Part shown: piece after piece, positions 38,081 through 46,963 of the stretch
Position numbering within the stretch: the first letter of the stretch is position 1
How the letters are laid out: the number at the start of each line of letters is the position of its first letter
DNA from: Synechococcus sp. A15-62
Lineage (GTDB): Bacteria > Cyanobacteriota > Cyanobacteriia > PCC-6307 > Cyanobiaceae
Reading direction: 5' to 3'
DNA: 64,000 bases
Assembly: GCF_014280075.1 (NCBI RefSeq)
Contig: NZ_CP047950.1
Coordinates: 2,046,001-2,110,000 of the forward strand
Position numbers and translations under genes: made by a program
The notes under the pieces: generated by a model
What the model saw: the letters and a program-made list of their open reading frames with translations, nothing else
Databases searched by the model: none
Told to the model about the DNA's origin: nothing

Positions 38081-38674
38081 ATGCTGCTGGTCATCGACAA
38101 CTACGACAGCTTCACCTTCAACCTGGTGCAGTACTTCGGTGAGCTCGCCGCCCAGCATCCGTTGGCAGCCGATCTGCAGGTGCATCGCAACGACGCCATC
38201 AGCCTGGAGCAGATCCGCGCCCTGAAGCCCGACGCGATCCTGCTCTCTCCAGGCCCTGGCGACCCGGATCAATCGGGCGTCTGCCTCGACATCCTCAAAG
38301 AACTTTCCGCAACGGTGCCCACCCTGGGGGTGTGCCTGGGCCATCAGGCCATCGCCCAGGTGTACGGCGGCCGGGTGGTGCGCGCCCAGCAGCAGATGCA
38401 CGGCAAGACCTCACCCGTCCTGCACAAAGGTGACGGCGTGTTCGCGGGACTGCCCCAACCGCTGACGGCCACCCGCTACCACTCTCTGATCGCCGAACGC
38501 GACACCCTGCCGGACTGCCTCGAGGTGACTGCCTGGCTCGAAGACGGCACGATTATGGGCCTGAGGCACCGGGAGCATCCGCACCTGCAGGGGGTGCAGT
38601 TCCACCCTGAAAGCGTGCTCACCGATCAAGGCCACCAACTGCTGGCCAACTTTCTGCGGGAAGCGGAAGGCTGA
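38081..38674 (+). CDS. trpG: Anthranilate/4-amino-4-deoxychorismate synthase glutaminase subunit
   Basis: 197 residues. Class I glutamine amidotransferase: [17 protein letters not shown] (about 2-18), oxyanion LSPGPGDP (about 64-71), nucleophile GVCLGHQ (Cys about 88), and HPESVLT (about 173). Only one such subunit often serves both TrpE and PabB, so trpG or pabA are both correct labels. No partner lies adjacent. Confidence 0.9.
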   Translation: MLLVIDNYDSFTFNLVQYFGELAAQHPLAADLQVHRNDAISLEQIRALKPDAILLSPGPGDPDQSGVCLDILKELSATVPTLGVCLGHQAIAQVYGGRVVRAQQQMHGKTSPVLHKGDGVFAGLPQPLTATRYHSLIAERDTLPDCLEVTAWLEDGTIMGLRHREHPHLQGVQFHPESVLTDQGHQLLANFLREAEG

Positions 38675-38688
38675 TCCAGCCGAGCATC

Positions 38689-39576
38689 ATGAGGCTCATC
38701 TTGCACATCGGGATGCACAAAACGGCATCCACAACGATTCAGAGACGGCTAAAAGCCAACAATCCAAAACTCCAGGATTTCGGCTTTCGCTACGCCGCCA
38801 AGGAACGGAAGACGCTGCTCAAGGCCGTTCGAAAGAAGAACTTCAAACCTTGGCGAAAGCTGATTCGTCAGGCCCAAACGGAAGGGTTCACCCCGATCGT
38901 GTCCCATGAGGCGTTCTCACACATTCTGAGTCGGCCCCGGTCTGCCAAGGACAGCCGCTGCCTCGGTGATTGGCTGCTGAAGAAATTGAACCAAGCCGGC
39001 GTCGATGTGACCGTGATCGGCTTTGTGCGGGATCAACCCAGCTACCTCAACTCTCACTACACCCAGCACGTCAAGCGCTTCGCCACGGCGCAATCGCTGG
39101 AGGCCTACGCCGCCAAAGCGATGAAGCCATCGATCGGCAAACGCACCTGCGATCCGGAACAGCTGTTCGGCTGGCTCGACAAGCAACCATCCGTCCATAC
39201 GGTGTTCTTTCCCTATGACCGCTCCATCACCCCACCGCCATCTCTTGGGGAGGGCCCCAAGGAACCCTTCGCTCAGTTGATCCACTGCCTGGGAATTCCG
39301 GAAACCGTGCGGTTCAAGCCGGTGGACAACCAGAACTCCCAGCCGGGTGATCTGGCCATCCGCACCGCGTTGCAGCTCAGCCAGGAGCTCAAACGCGAGG
39401 GCGTTCGTCTGGGCAAAAAGGCCAAGCGGGCCCGCACCCTGCTCTGCCAGGAAGCCGAGCGCCGCAACTGGATGGAGACGCCCTACATGGGCGTTGATCC
39501 AGAGCTCAACCAGCGCATCCGGGCCTGGCTGCGGCAACTGGGCAGTGCCATCGGCAGCAAGAAAGAACGCTGTTAG
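38689..39576 (+). CDS. Sulfotransferase-like protein
   Basis: 295 residues. The N-terminus LILHIGMHKTASTTIQ contains the P-loop-like 5'-phosphosulfate loop of sulfotransferases (Lys11/Thr12 region), and VIGFVRDQPSYLNSHYTQH (about 107-125) resembles the 3'-phosphate-binding strand (R-x-P-x-x-x-x-S-x-Y). The middle is lysine/arginine-rich and less GC-rich in feel than its neighbours. The acceptor is unknown; polysaccharide or LPS sulfation is possible. It stands between core genes, 14 bases after trpG/pabA. Confidence 0.65.
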   Translation: MRLILHIGMHKTASTTIQRRLKANNPKLQDFGFRYAAKERKTLLKAVRKKNFKPWRKLIRQAQTEGFTPIVSHEAFSHILSRPRSAKDSRCLGDWLLKKLNQAGVDVTVIGFVRDQPSYLNSHYTQHVKRFATAQSLEAYAAKAMKPSIGKRTCDPEQLFGWLDKQPSVHTVFFPYDRSITPPPSLGEGPKEPFAQLIHCLGIPETVRFKPVDNQNSQPGDLAIRTALQLSQELKREGVRLGKKAKRARTLLCQEAERRNWMETPYMGVDPELNQRIRAWLRQLGSAIGSKKERC

Positions 39577-39602
39577 CGTCCGAAGCACGTTCTTCCCTTC
39601 CC

Positions 39603-40325
39603 ATGTCCGTCCTGCGTTCCGCTGTGACCGCCGCTGCAGGCCTGGCAGTCAGCCTCACGTCGCCGGCCATAGCGGGCGGTGGGGTGTCGATCAGCAGCTA
39701 CGGGCAACGGGCATTGCTGATCCAGGGGGGAGGCCAGTCAGTGTTGCTCAACCCCTACAAAGCAGTTGGTTGTGCTGCAGGGCTGCCTGAGCCCCGACTG
39801 ACGGCCGGCGTTGTGCTGGCCAACTCCGAACTGGCGGATGAGGGAGCCCGCGAGGTGGCCGGCGGCCGCTTTCTGGCCCAACCCGGGTCGTACCGGATTG
39901 GTGGCCTGAGCCTGGAGGGCTTTGCCAATCCCCACGACCGCGTGGGCGGACGCCGCTTTGGCAACGCCACCCTCTGGCGCTGGCAGCAGGGGGGCCTCAA
40001 CTTTGCCCACCTCGGTGCCACCGCTGGAGAGCTCGCGCCTGCCGACCGGGTGCTGCTGGGCAACCCCGATGTGTTGATCATCGGCGTTGGCGGCGGCAGC
40101 AAGATTTACAACGCCGAAGAAGCCGCGGCAGTGGTGAATCAATTGAATCCCAAGCGCGTCATACCGGTGCAGTACGTCAACGGCGACGCGCCGGAAGGCT
40201 GCGACCAAGAGGGTGTTCAACCTTTCCTCGATGCCATGGATGGCACCGCCGTGCGCCGGGTGGGGCGGTCGCAAACCCTGCCGGGCCGCCTCGACGACAC
40301 CACCGTGATCACGGTGATGCAGTGA
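39603..40325 (+). CDS. Secreted metallo-beta-lactamase-fold protein lacking the metal motif
   Basis: 240 residues. A signal peptide (MSVLRSAVTAAAGLAVSLTSPAIAG) is followed by an UlaG/MBL-like strand pattern: ISSYGQRALLIQGGGQSVLLNPY (about 30-52), FAHLGATAGEL (about 138-148, a remnant of the usual HLGH segment), IIGVGGG (about 160) and a C-terminal KRVIPVQY strand. The HxHxDH zinc motif is absent. It may be a non-hydrolytic binding protein in the periplasm. Its end overlaps the convergent asparaginase by 17 bases. Confidence 0.65.
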   Translation: MSVLRSAVTAAAGLAVSLTSPAIAGGGVSISSYGQRALLIQGGGQSVLLNPYKAVGCAAGLPEPRLTAGVVLANSELADEGAREVAGGRFLAQPGSYRIGGLSLEGFANPHDRVGGRRFGNATLWRWQQGGLNFAHLGATAGELAPADRVLLGNPDVLIIGVGGGSKIYNAEEAAAVVNQLNPKRVIPVQYVNGDAPEGCDQEGVQPFLDAMDGTAVRRVGRSQTLPGRLDDTTVITVMQ

Positions 40326-41292
40326 TCAGCGCCTTCAGCTGATTTCTGTCCCAACCCGCCAGCACAGCCAACAGCAACATCACCCTGGCTTTCTGGGGAT
40401 TGAGGCTGCCTGCTGACAGCAGCCCGAGTCGTTCGTCGTCGGAATCGCTGTGTACGGGCCCTGACCCGCAACGGTTGGCCCGCAGCATCAACGGCCGCTT
40501 CCCTGGCCAAGCCTCAAGCGCCGAACGCTCAGCCGCCGACAACTGGCCGGCCCCCGTTCCGGTAAGCACCAGGCCCGCAACACCGGCATTGAGACAGGCG
40601 CTGAGCAGGAGCAGCTCGGGCTCCACACAGCCGTAGACGATCGGCACCTGGGGCCATTGCTCAGGCAAATCGAGATCAGCGAAGGGCACCTGCCGAGGTC
40701 CACGAGCTGTTGGCAGATGAACGCCAACGTCGTCCACCCAGCCCAAGGGCCCGCTACTGGGGCTGGCAAAGGCCCCCACCCCTTGGGTGGCCAACTTGGT
40801 GACCCGCTCGGCGGCATGGATCTGGCCATCCATCACCACCAGAACACCCTGACCGCGCGCTTCTGGGCTTAAGGCCACCTGCACCGCCTGCAACAAATTG
40901 AGGGGGCCATCGGCACTGAGGGCCGTGGCCGGCCGCATCGCCCCGACCAGCACCACCGGCCGGGGATCGTCGATCAACAGCTGCAGCAACCAGGCGGTTT
41001 CCTCCAGCGTGTTGGTGCCATGGGTGATCACCACCCCACCCAGCTCGGGGTCCGCCGCGAAGGCAGCACGGATGCGCCCCACCAGCGCTCGCCAATGGGC
41101 AAACAACAGATCAGCGCTGTCGACGTTGGCGATCTGCTCCACATCAATCGCCGCTAGCTCCTGCAGCTGCGGCACCGCCGCCAGCAGGGCATCACCCCCC
41201 AGCACACCCGCGGTGTATTCGTTCAGCGTTGCACTGTCGGCCGCACAGCCGGCAATGGTCCCGCCGGTGGCCAGCAGCAGCAGGCGGTTCAT
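40309..41292 (-). CDS. ansA: L-asparaginase
   Basis: 327 residues from ATG 41292 ([15 protein letters not shown]); the frame is open to 41364 inside hisC. Type I/II bacterial asparaginase fold. The nucleophile Thr12 lies in TGGTIAG and the second active-site strand is ITHGTNTLEETAWLL (about 90-104). It hydrolyses asparagine to aspartate and ammonia. Its start overlaps the hisC stop by 4 bases. A cytoplasmic form is expected, since no signal peptide is seen. Confidence 0.9.
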   Translation of the reverse strand: MNRLLLLATGGTIAGCAADSATLNEYTAGVLGGDALLAAVPQLQELAAIDVEQIANVDSADLLFAHWRALVGRIRAAFAADPELGGVVITHGTNTLEETAWLLQLLIDDPRPVVLVGAMRPATALSADGPLNLLQAVQVALSPEARGQGVLVVMDGQIHAAERVTKLATQGVGAFASPSSGPLGWVDDVGVHLPTARGPRQVPFADLDLPEQWPQVPIVYGCVEPELLLLSACLNAGVAGLVLTGTGAGQLSAAERSALEAWPGKRPLMLRANRCGSGPVHSDSDDERLGLLSAGSLNPQKARVMLLLAVLAGWDRNQLKALITASP

Positions 41293-42407
41293 CGCTGCAG
41301 GGGGAGGAACGCCTCCATGAAGCGCTGCATCTGGCTTGTGGTGCCGATGCTCACCCGGAAGCAACCATCAATCAGGGGCTTGCCCGCCATCGAACGCACC
41401 AGGATTCCAGCCTCGCGCAACGTTGCATCCACCTCCGCCACCGGGCACTGGGGCCAAATCAGCAGATAGTTGCCGCCAGCACAGTGATGCCGTACGCCCG
41501 CGTCCCGCAGCGCCTGCAGGGTCCAGTCGCGAGCGCGCAGCACCTCGGCCACATAGGCATCCACGTACGACTGATCCGCCAACGCAGCGAACGCCGCGGC
41601 CACAGCCACGCTGTTGACGTCGTAGGGCCCCGTGACGCGGCTCACCCGATCGACCACATCGGCATGGCCGATGGCAAAGCCAATCCGCAACCCCGCCAAA
41701 CCAGCTGTTTTGGCCAGAGAGCGGAACACCAGCAGGTTCGGTGTGGCCGTGAAATCTGCACTCGGCAGCACGCTGTCTCCGGTGAAGGCCTCGTAGAGCT
41801 CATCCACCACCACCAAGGTGCCCGGGGCTGAGGCCGCCAAAGCAATCACCTCTTCTGCCGCCAAGCGCGTGCCGGTGGGATTGTTGGGGTTGCAGATCAA
41901 CAGCAACCGCGGCGCGCGAGCCGCCAACGCCTCCTGAATGGCCGCCAATGGAAAGTCGAACGTCTCGCCTTCGTAGGGGATCGCTTCGATCGTCATGCCC
42001 TGCATGCCAGCGCAGGGGCTGTAGTAACCGAAGGTGGGCGCTGTGGTGAGCAAGGTCTCACCGGCATCGCCATAGGCCTGAAACACCGCATGGATGGCGG
42101 CATCCACGCCGTTGAACAGGCCCACCTGATCCGGCTTCAATCCCGGCCGGCAGCCGGTTTCCACCAGGTTCTGGAGCAACGCGTCCCGCAGGCCGTCGTA
42201 CTCCGGGTACACGGCAATCTCTTCGGTACTGAAGTTGCGCAGCGCCTGGGCCACCAGGGGGCTGGGGCCGATGGTGTTCTCGTTGAAATCCAGCCGCAGC
42301 ATCTGGCGGCGGCCCTCCAACGGCGCGCTGTAGGCCTTGAGCTGCTCGACGGCAGCTCGAGCCGCCGGAGCACCACCGGGTGTGAACGGTTGAGTGTTGT
42401 CGCTCAC
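41289..42407 (-). CDS. hisC: Histidinol-phosphate aminotransferase
   Basis: 372 residues. Fold-type I PLP aminotransferase, acting late in histidine synthesis. [12 protein letters not shown] (about 39-50), [14 protein letters not shown] (about 173-186), [10 protein letters not shown] (about 201) and PLP-lysine [16 protein letters not shown] (about 227) are visible. A second HisC-like gene lies at 57352 but is of the CobC/CobD type, so this is the histidine enzyme. It overlaps argS by 4 bases. Confidence 0.9.
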   Translation of the reverse strand: MSDNTQPFTPGGAPAARAAVEQLKAYSAPLEGRRQMLRLDFNENTIGPSPLVAQALRNFSTEEIAVYPEYDGLRDALLQNLVETGCRPGLKPDQVGLFNGVDAAIHAVFQAYGDAGETLLTTAPTFGYYSPCAGMQGMTIEAIPYEGETFDFPLAAIQEALAARAPRLLLICNPNNPTGTRLAAEEVIALAASAPGTLVVVDELYEAFTGDSVLPSADFTATPNLLVFRSLAKTAGLAGLRIGFAIGHADVVDRVSRVTGPYDVNSVAVAAAFAALADQSYVDAYVAEVLRARDWTLQALRDAGVRHHCAGGNYLLIWPQCPVAEVDATLREAGILVRSMAGKPLIDGCFRVSIGTTSQMQRFMEAFLPLQR

Positions 42408-44176
42408 ATGCGGTCCAGGGTGGCGATGCCCAGCAGTCCGAGCCCCAGTCTGAGGGTGTCGGCCGTTAAACGGCAGAGGGCCAGGCGGGATGCCAGCGCT
42501 TCAGGATCGGCCTTGAGCACAGGCACCTGGTCGTAGAAGCGGTTGAACACCTGGCTGAGCTCAAACAGATAGCTGCACAACCGGTTGGACAGCAGCTCCT
42601 CCTCCACCTCAGCGATCACGGCATCGAATTTGAGCAGCTCCCGCACCAGGGCCCACTCCTGGGGCTCGCTGAACTGCAATTGGGCATTCGTAGCCGCAAG
42701 GTCGCCCCCCTTGCGGGCGATGCCGGCGATACGCACCACGGCATAGAGCAGATAGGGCGCCGTGTTGCCCTGCAGCGCCAGCATCCGATCGAAAGAGAAC
42801 TGGTAGTTGGTGATCCGGTTCTGGCTGAGGTCGGCGTATTTCACCGCCGCCAAACCCACGGTGCCCGCCACATGCTGGATGAACTCCTCCGACTCGCTGC
42901 GTTCCTCATCCTTCAGGCGTGAACGGAGATCAGTTTCGGCGCGCTCGACGGCTTCATCGAGCAGATCCCGCAGACGCACGGTGTCGCCCGCGCGTGTCTT
43001 GAGCTTCTTGCCGTCCTCCCCCTGCACCAGACCAAAGGGAACATGCTCGAGCCGCGCACCGTCCGGAATCCAACCGGCCCGTTCGGCCACCTGGAATACC
43101 CCGGCGAAGTGGTTGGCCTGGCCGGCATCGGTGACGTACACGACGCGGCGGGCGCCATCCCCCTCCGGAGCGGCACCAAAGCGGTAACGGATGGCCGCCA
43201 GATCGGTGGTGGCGTAGTTGAAGCCCCCGTCGCTCTTCTGCACGATCACCGGCAGGGGCTTGCCGTCCTTGCCCTGCACACCCTCAAGGAACACGCACTG
43301 GGCGCCGTCGTCGGTGACCAGCAGTTCGGCGGCCTTCAAGCCATCAATCACCCCCGGCAGAAAGGGGTTGTAGAACGACTCGCCGCGCTCGCTCAGTCGG
43401 ATGTCGAGCCGGTCGTAGATCTTCTGGAACTCCCGCCGCGACTGATCACAGAGCAGGCCCCAGGCCTTGAGCGACACCGAATCGCCCCCCTGCAGCTTCA
43501 CCACCTCATCGCGGGAGGTGGACTGGAAGGCTTCATCGTCATCGAAGCGCTTCTTGGCCTCGCGGTAGAAGGCCACCAGGTCTCCCAGGTCCACCGCATC
43601 GGCGGTCTCCAGGGCTTCCGGCGCCACCTGCTTGAGATGGGTAATCAACATGCCGAACTGGGTGCCCCAGTCGCCCACGTGATTGAGCCGCAGCACCTGA
43701 TGACCGCGGAACTCGAGCACCCGCGCCAGCGAGTCGCCAATGATCGTGGAGCGCAAATGCCCCACATGCATTTCCTTGGCGATGTTGGGGCTCGAGAAGT
43801 CCACCACCACCGGCGCCGCGTTGCTGACCGCCGGCACGCCGAGCCGCTCGTCCCCCAGCCGGGCCGACACCTCCGCCGCCAGCCGCTCCGGGCGGATCGT
43901 GAGGTTGATGAAGCCCGGCCCGGCGATCTGGGGCTCCAGGCAGAGGTCTGTGAAGGCGGGATCGGCCTGCAGCTGCTCCACGATCGCCGTGGCGATCTGC
44001 CGGGGGGCTTGCTTCAAGGGCTTGGCCAGGGGCAGCGCACCGTTGGCCTGGAAGTCGCCGAATTCCGGCTTGCTGGCGGGAGCCAACTGGGGGTCCAGCC
44101 CCGCGTCAGCCTCCGGGAAGGCCCGTTGCATCGCCGCCCGCAGCTGGGCATCCAGGGACTGGGACAGGCTGAGCAT
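42404..44176 (-). CDS. argS: Arginyl-tRNA synthetase
   Basis: 590 residues. Class I synthetase. The HIGH-equivalent is [21 protein letters not shown] (about 123-143); instead of KMSKS there is [14 protein letters not shown] (about 398), the ArgRS-specific form. The C-terminal DALR anticodon domain ends in [18 protein letters not shown], near the last residues. It is in line with hisC and ansA with 4-base overlaps. Confidence 0.97.
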   Translation of the reverse strand: MLSLSQSLDAQLRAAMQRAFPEADAGLDPQLAPASKPEFGDFQANGALPLAKPLKQAPRQIATAIVEQLQADPAFTDLCLEPQIAGPGFINLTIRPERLAAEVSARLGDERLGVPAVSNAAPVVVDFSSPNIAKEMHVGHLRSTIIGDSLARVLEFRGHQVLRLNHVGDWGTQFGMLITHLKQVAPEALETADAVDLGDLVAFYREAKKRFDDDEAFQSTSRDEVVKLQGGDSVSLKAWGLLCDQSRREFQKIYDRLDIRLSERGESFYNPFLPGVIDGLKAAELLVTDDGAQCVFLEGVQGKDGKPLPVIVQKSDGGFNYATTDLAAIRYRFGAAPEGDGARRVVYVTDAGQANHFAGVFQVAERAGWIPDGARLEHVPFGLVQGEDGKKLKTRAGDTVRLRDLLDEAVERAETDLRSRLKDEERSESEEFIQHVAGTVGLAAVKYADLSQNRITNYQFSFDRMLALQGNTAPYLLYAVVRIAGIARKGGDLAATNAQLQFSEPQEWALVRELLKFDAVIAEVEEELLSNRLCSYLFELSQVFNRFYDQVPVLKADPEALASRLALCRLTADTLRLGLGLLGIATLDRM

Positions 44177-44219
44177 GGGCAGTGCGTGGCCGGGGGAATC
44201 CGGCTCTGATCATCCCTCT

Positions 44220-45059
44220 TCAGGTGAAACGCATGCTCAGGTCCAACCAGCGGCTGCGGGTGACTGGCGCGCTGGTGGAGATCAGATCGATGCCGGTGGC
44301 GGCGTAGGCCTGCAACTGCTCTGGCTGAATGCCGGAGGCCTCCAGCACCACTCCGCGATTGCTGCAGTCCCGCAGGCGCGGCACCAGCTGCGTGAGCTGC
44401 TCAGGGCTGAATTCATCCAGGAGCACCCCACTGGCGCCCGCCTGCACCGCCTCCAGCGCCTGGGCCTCCGTCTCCGCTTCCACAATCACGGACGCAGGCC
44501 AGGGAGCCTGCTCACGCACCGCCGCGATGGCCGCCGTGATGCCACCGGCCCAGGCGATGTGGTTCTCCTTGAGCATGGCGGCGTCATCCAGCCCCATGCG
44601 GTGGTTGATGCCGCCGCCGCAGCGCACCGCGTATTTCTCCAGCAGACGAAGCCCAGGGGTGGTCTTGCGGGTGTCGGCCAGACGCACACCGGTGCCCTCG
44701 AGCTGGGCCACCAAGTCAGCCGTAGCGGTGGCGATGCCCGAAAGCCGCATGGCCAGGTTCAAGGCGGTGCGTTCCCCGGCCACCAAAGCCGTGGCCGGCC
44801 CCTGCAGCTCCAGCAGGCAGTCCCCGGCCTCAACGGCGTCACCGTCCTGCCGCAGCAACCGAACGCTCACCGCGGGATCTAGCCGCTGAAACAAGCGCTG
44901 CACCAATGGCCCACCACAAAACCGACCCGGCTGTTTGGCGACCCAATGGGCCTGACCCTGCTGGCCATGCAAGGCAGCCGCCGTCAGATCGCCGCGGCCG
45001 ATGTCTTCCGCCAGCCAGGCCTCCAAGGCAGCGGTGAGTGCCGGGGATTGCCAGTCCAA
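44220..45059 (-). CDS. nadC: Nicotinate-nucleotide pyrophosphorylase (quinolinate phosphoribosyltransferase)
   Basis: 279 residues. Converts quinolinate and PRPP to nicotinate mononucleotide in NAD synthesis. DIGRGDLTAAAL (about 18-29), GERTALNLAMRLSGIAT (about 94), TRKTTPGLRLLEKYAVRCGGG (about 135, the family's signature) and LKENHI (about 164) are present. It is the upstream neighbour of argS on the same strand with a 43-base gap. Confidence 0.96.
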   Translation of the reverse strand: MDWQSPALTAALEAWLAEDIGRGDLTAAALHGQQGQAHWVAKQPGRFCGGPLVQRLFQRLDPAVSVRLLRQDGDAVEAGDCLLELQGPATALVAGERTALNLAMRLSGIATATADLVAQLEGTGVRLADTRKTTPGLRLLEKYAVRCGGGINHRMGLDDAAMLKENHIAWAGGITAAIAAVREQAPWPASVIVEAETEAQALEAVQAGASGVLLDEFSPEQLTQLVPRLRDCSNRGVVLEASGIQPEQLQAYAATGIDLISTSAPVTRSRWLDLSMRFT

Positions 45060-45082
45060 ACCGTTCCAGACGTCCGCTGAAC

Positions 45083-46435
45083 CTATTTTCCGATGCAGAA
45101 GCGCGAAAACACCCGATCAAGCACCGCTTCGGTGAGTTCTTCCCCGGTGATCTCCCCCAGCGCGCGGATTGCTTCGCGAAGGTCGATGGTCCAGAAGTCC
45201 CAGGGCAGCTGCTGGGCCGCCACCTCCTGGCTGCGGGCCAGGGCCTCGGCCGCCCGGGCCGCCAGATCGCGTTGGCGTTGGTTCAGCGCCACCAACATGC
45301 CGTCGGTCCCTGCGGCCCCACAACGCTCCAGCAGGGCCTGGACCAGGTCGGCCTCCCCCGTGCCCTCCAACGCCGACAGCTGAACATCCACCGGCTGGGG
45401 GAAGGTCCCCGCAGGGAGATCGGCCTTGTTGGCCACCAGGATCCTGGGGATCTGCGCGGGGATGCGCGCCAGCAAGGCGGCGTCTTCAGCGGTCCAGCCC
45501 GCATGGCCGTCGAGCACCAACAGCACCACATCCGCCGTGGCCAGCGCCTCCTCGCTGCGGGCAATCCCCAGCCGCTCCACCGCATCGTCGGTGCTGCGGA
45601 TGCCGGCGGTGTCGAGCAGGGTGATCGGCACCCCCTCCAACACGATCTCGCTCTCCAGCAGATCTCTGGTGGTGCCTGGCAGATCGGTCACGATCGCCCG
45701 CTCACGGCGGCTGAGCCGATTGAGCAGGGAACTCTTGCCCACGTTGGGGCGACCCACCAGGGCCACCCGCAGGCCCTGGCGCAGGGCATCGCCCCGCTCG
45801 CCATCGCGCACCAACTGCTGCAGCTCCAGTCGCACGGCTTGCAGCTGCAGCAGCAGGGCCTCGCCATCGAGGGGCGGCAGGTCCTCCTCGAAATCCACCC
45901 GAGCCTCAAGTTCGGTGAGCTGATCGAGCAGCCGTTCCCGCAGCGCTGTGATCTGGGCCTGAATGCCTCCATCGAGGCCCGCCATGGCCAACTCGGCCGC
46001 CCGGCGGCTGCGGGCCGCCACCAGCTCACTCACCGCCTCGGCGCGGGTGAGATCGAGCCGACCGTTGAGCACGGCCCGTTGGCTGAACTCGCCCGGCTGG
46101 GCCCGGCGCACCCCCGGCTGCCGCAGCACCTGTTCGAGCACCCGCTGCACAGCGATCACCCCGCCATGGCAGTGGATCTCCACCACGTCTTCACCGGTGA
46201 AGCTGCGGGGCCCGCGCATCAGCAGCAGCAGCACCTCATCGAGACGCCGGCCTTCGCCATCCATCACATGGCCGTACACCACCCGGTGCGATCCCCACTC
46301 CTGTCGGCCCGGGCAGTGCACCACGCTGCGCCCCGTCGCTTCCGCAGCCGGCCCGGAGAGACGAATCACGGCGATGCCGCCCTGCCCTGGGGCCACGGCA
46401 GTGGCCACGGCCGCAATCGTGTCGGTGCTGGGCAC
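45083..46435 (-). CDS. mnmE: tRNA modification GTPase MnmE
   Basis: 450 residues from GTG 46435, which puts DTIAAVATAVAPGQGGIAV at the normal N-terminus; the frame is open to 46780 but that region is antisense of the DUF2062 gene. G-domain: GRPNVGKSSLLNRL (G1), DLPGTTRD (G2 region), DTAGIR (G3), NKADL (G4). The C-terminal FCIGK (CxGK) is intact. With MnmG it makes cmnm5U34 in tRNAs. No mnmG is nearby. Confidence 0.96.
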   Translation of the reverse strand: MPSTDTIAAVATAVAPGQGGIAVIRLSGPAAEATGRSVVHCPGRQEWGSHRVVYGHVMDGEGRRLDEVLLLLMRGPRSFTGEDVVEIHCHGGVIAVQRVLEQVLRQPGVRRAQPGEFSQRAVLNGRLDLTRAEAVSELVAARSRRAAELAMAGLDGGIQAQITALRERLLDQLTELEARVDFEEDLPPLDGEALLLQLQAVRLELQQLVRDGERGDALRQGLRVALVGRPNVGKSSLLNRLSRRERAIVTDLPGTTRDLLESEIVLEGVPITLLDTAGIRSTDDAVERLGIARSEEALATADVVLLVLDGHAGWTAEDAALLARIPAQIPRILVANKADLPAGTFPQPVDVQLSALEGTGEADLVQALLERCGAAGTDGMLVALNQRQRDLAARAAEALARSQEVAAQQLPWDFWTIDLREAIRALGEITGEELTEAVLDRVFSRFCIGK

Positions 46436-46489
46436 AGCAGTCGCCGCTGGTGATCCATACCTAGGATCCGGCCGATTTCTGCTGGGTTC

Positions 46490-46963
46490 ATGCGCCGGTT
46501 GCTGCGCCTCAGTCGCATCCGGATGCGCCGCGGGGTCCTCTGGTTGTGGAGACAGGACGGAACTCCAGGCCAGCGGGCCCGCGGCCTGGCCGCTGGCGTG
46601 TTCTGCGGCTGCTACCCCTTCTTCGGGCTGCAGATCTTCCTCAGTGTGGGTGTGGCCAGCGTGGTGCGTGGCAACCACCTGCTCGCCGCCGCAGGAACCC
46701 TGGTGAGCAATCCCCTCACCTATCTGCCCCTCTACTGGTTCAACTACCTGGTGGGCTGTCGGCTGCTGGGCCCAGGCCAAGGCGAGATCAACCTGTCGGA
46801 GCTCAATCGCAGCAGCCTTTGGGCCCAGGGGTGGGAGTTCAGCCAGCGCATCCTGCTCGGCTCCACCGTTGTGGGGATGGTGCTGGCCATGGCCAGCGGC
46901 TGGATGGCCTACCGCCTGTTTCTGCGGCGTGAAGCCCGTGCCGTGATGATCCGAGGCAATTAG
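46490..46963 (+). CDS. DUF2062 domain-containing membrane protein
   Basis: 157 residues. A basic N-terminus (RRLLRLSRIRMRRGVLWLWRQ) is followed by ARGLAAGVFCGCYPFFGLQIFLS (the DUF2062 block, about 28-50), NPLTYLPLYWFNYLVG (about 70-85) and a final helix (about 115-145). A two- to three-helix membrane protein of unknown function. It is divergent from mnmE and overlaps the convergent relA/spoT gene by 4 bases. Confidence 0.85.
   Translation: MRRLLRLSRIRMRRGVLWLWRQDGTPGQRARGLAAGVFCGCYPFFGLQIFLSVGVASVVRGNHLLAAAGTLVSNPLTYLPLYWFNYLVGCRLLGPGQGEINLSELNRSSLWAQGWEFSQRILLGSTVVGMVLAMASGWMAYRLFLRREARAVMIRGN

Noticed and set aside
45038-46453. 471-codon plus-strand frame
   Set aside because: Antisense of mnmE, which has all its GTPase motifs.
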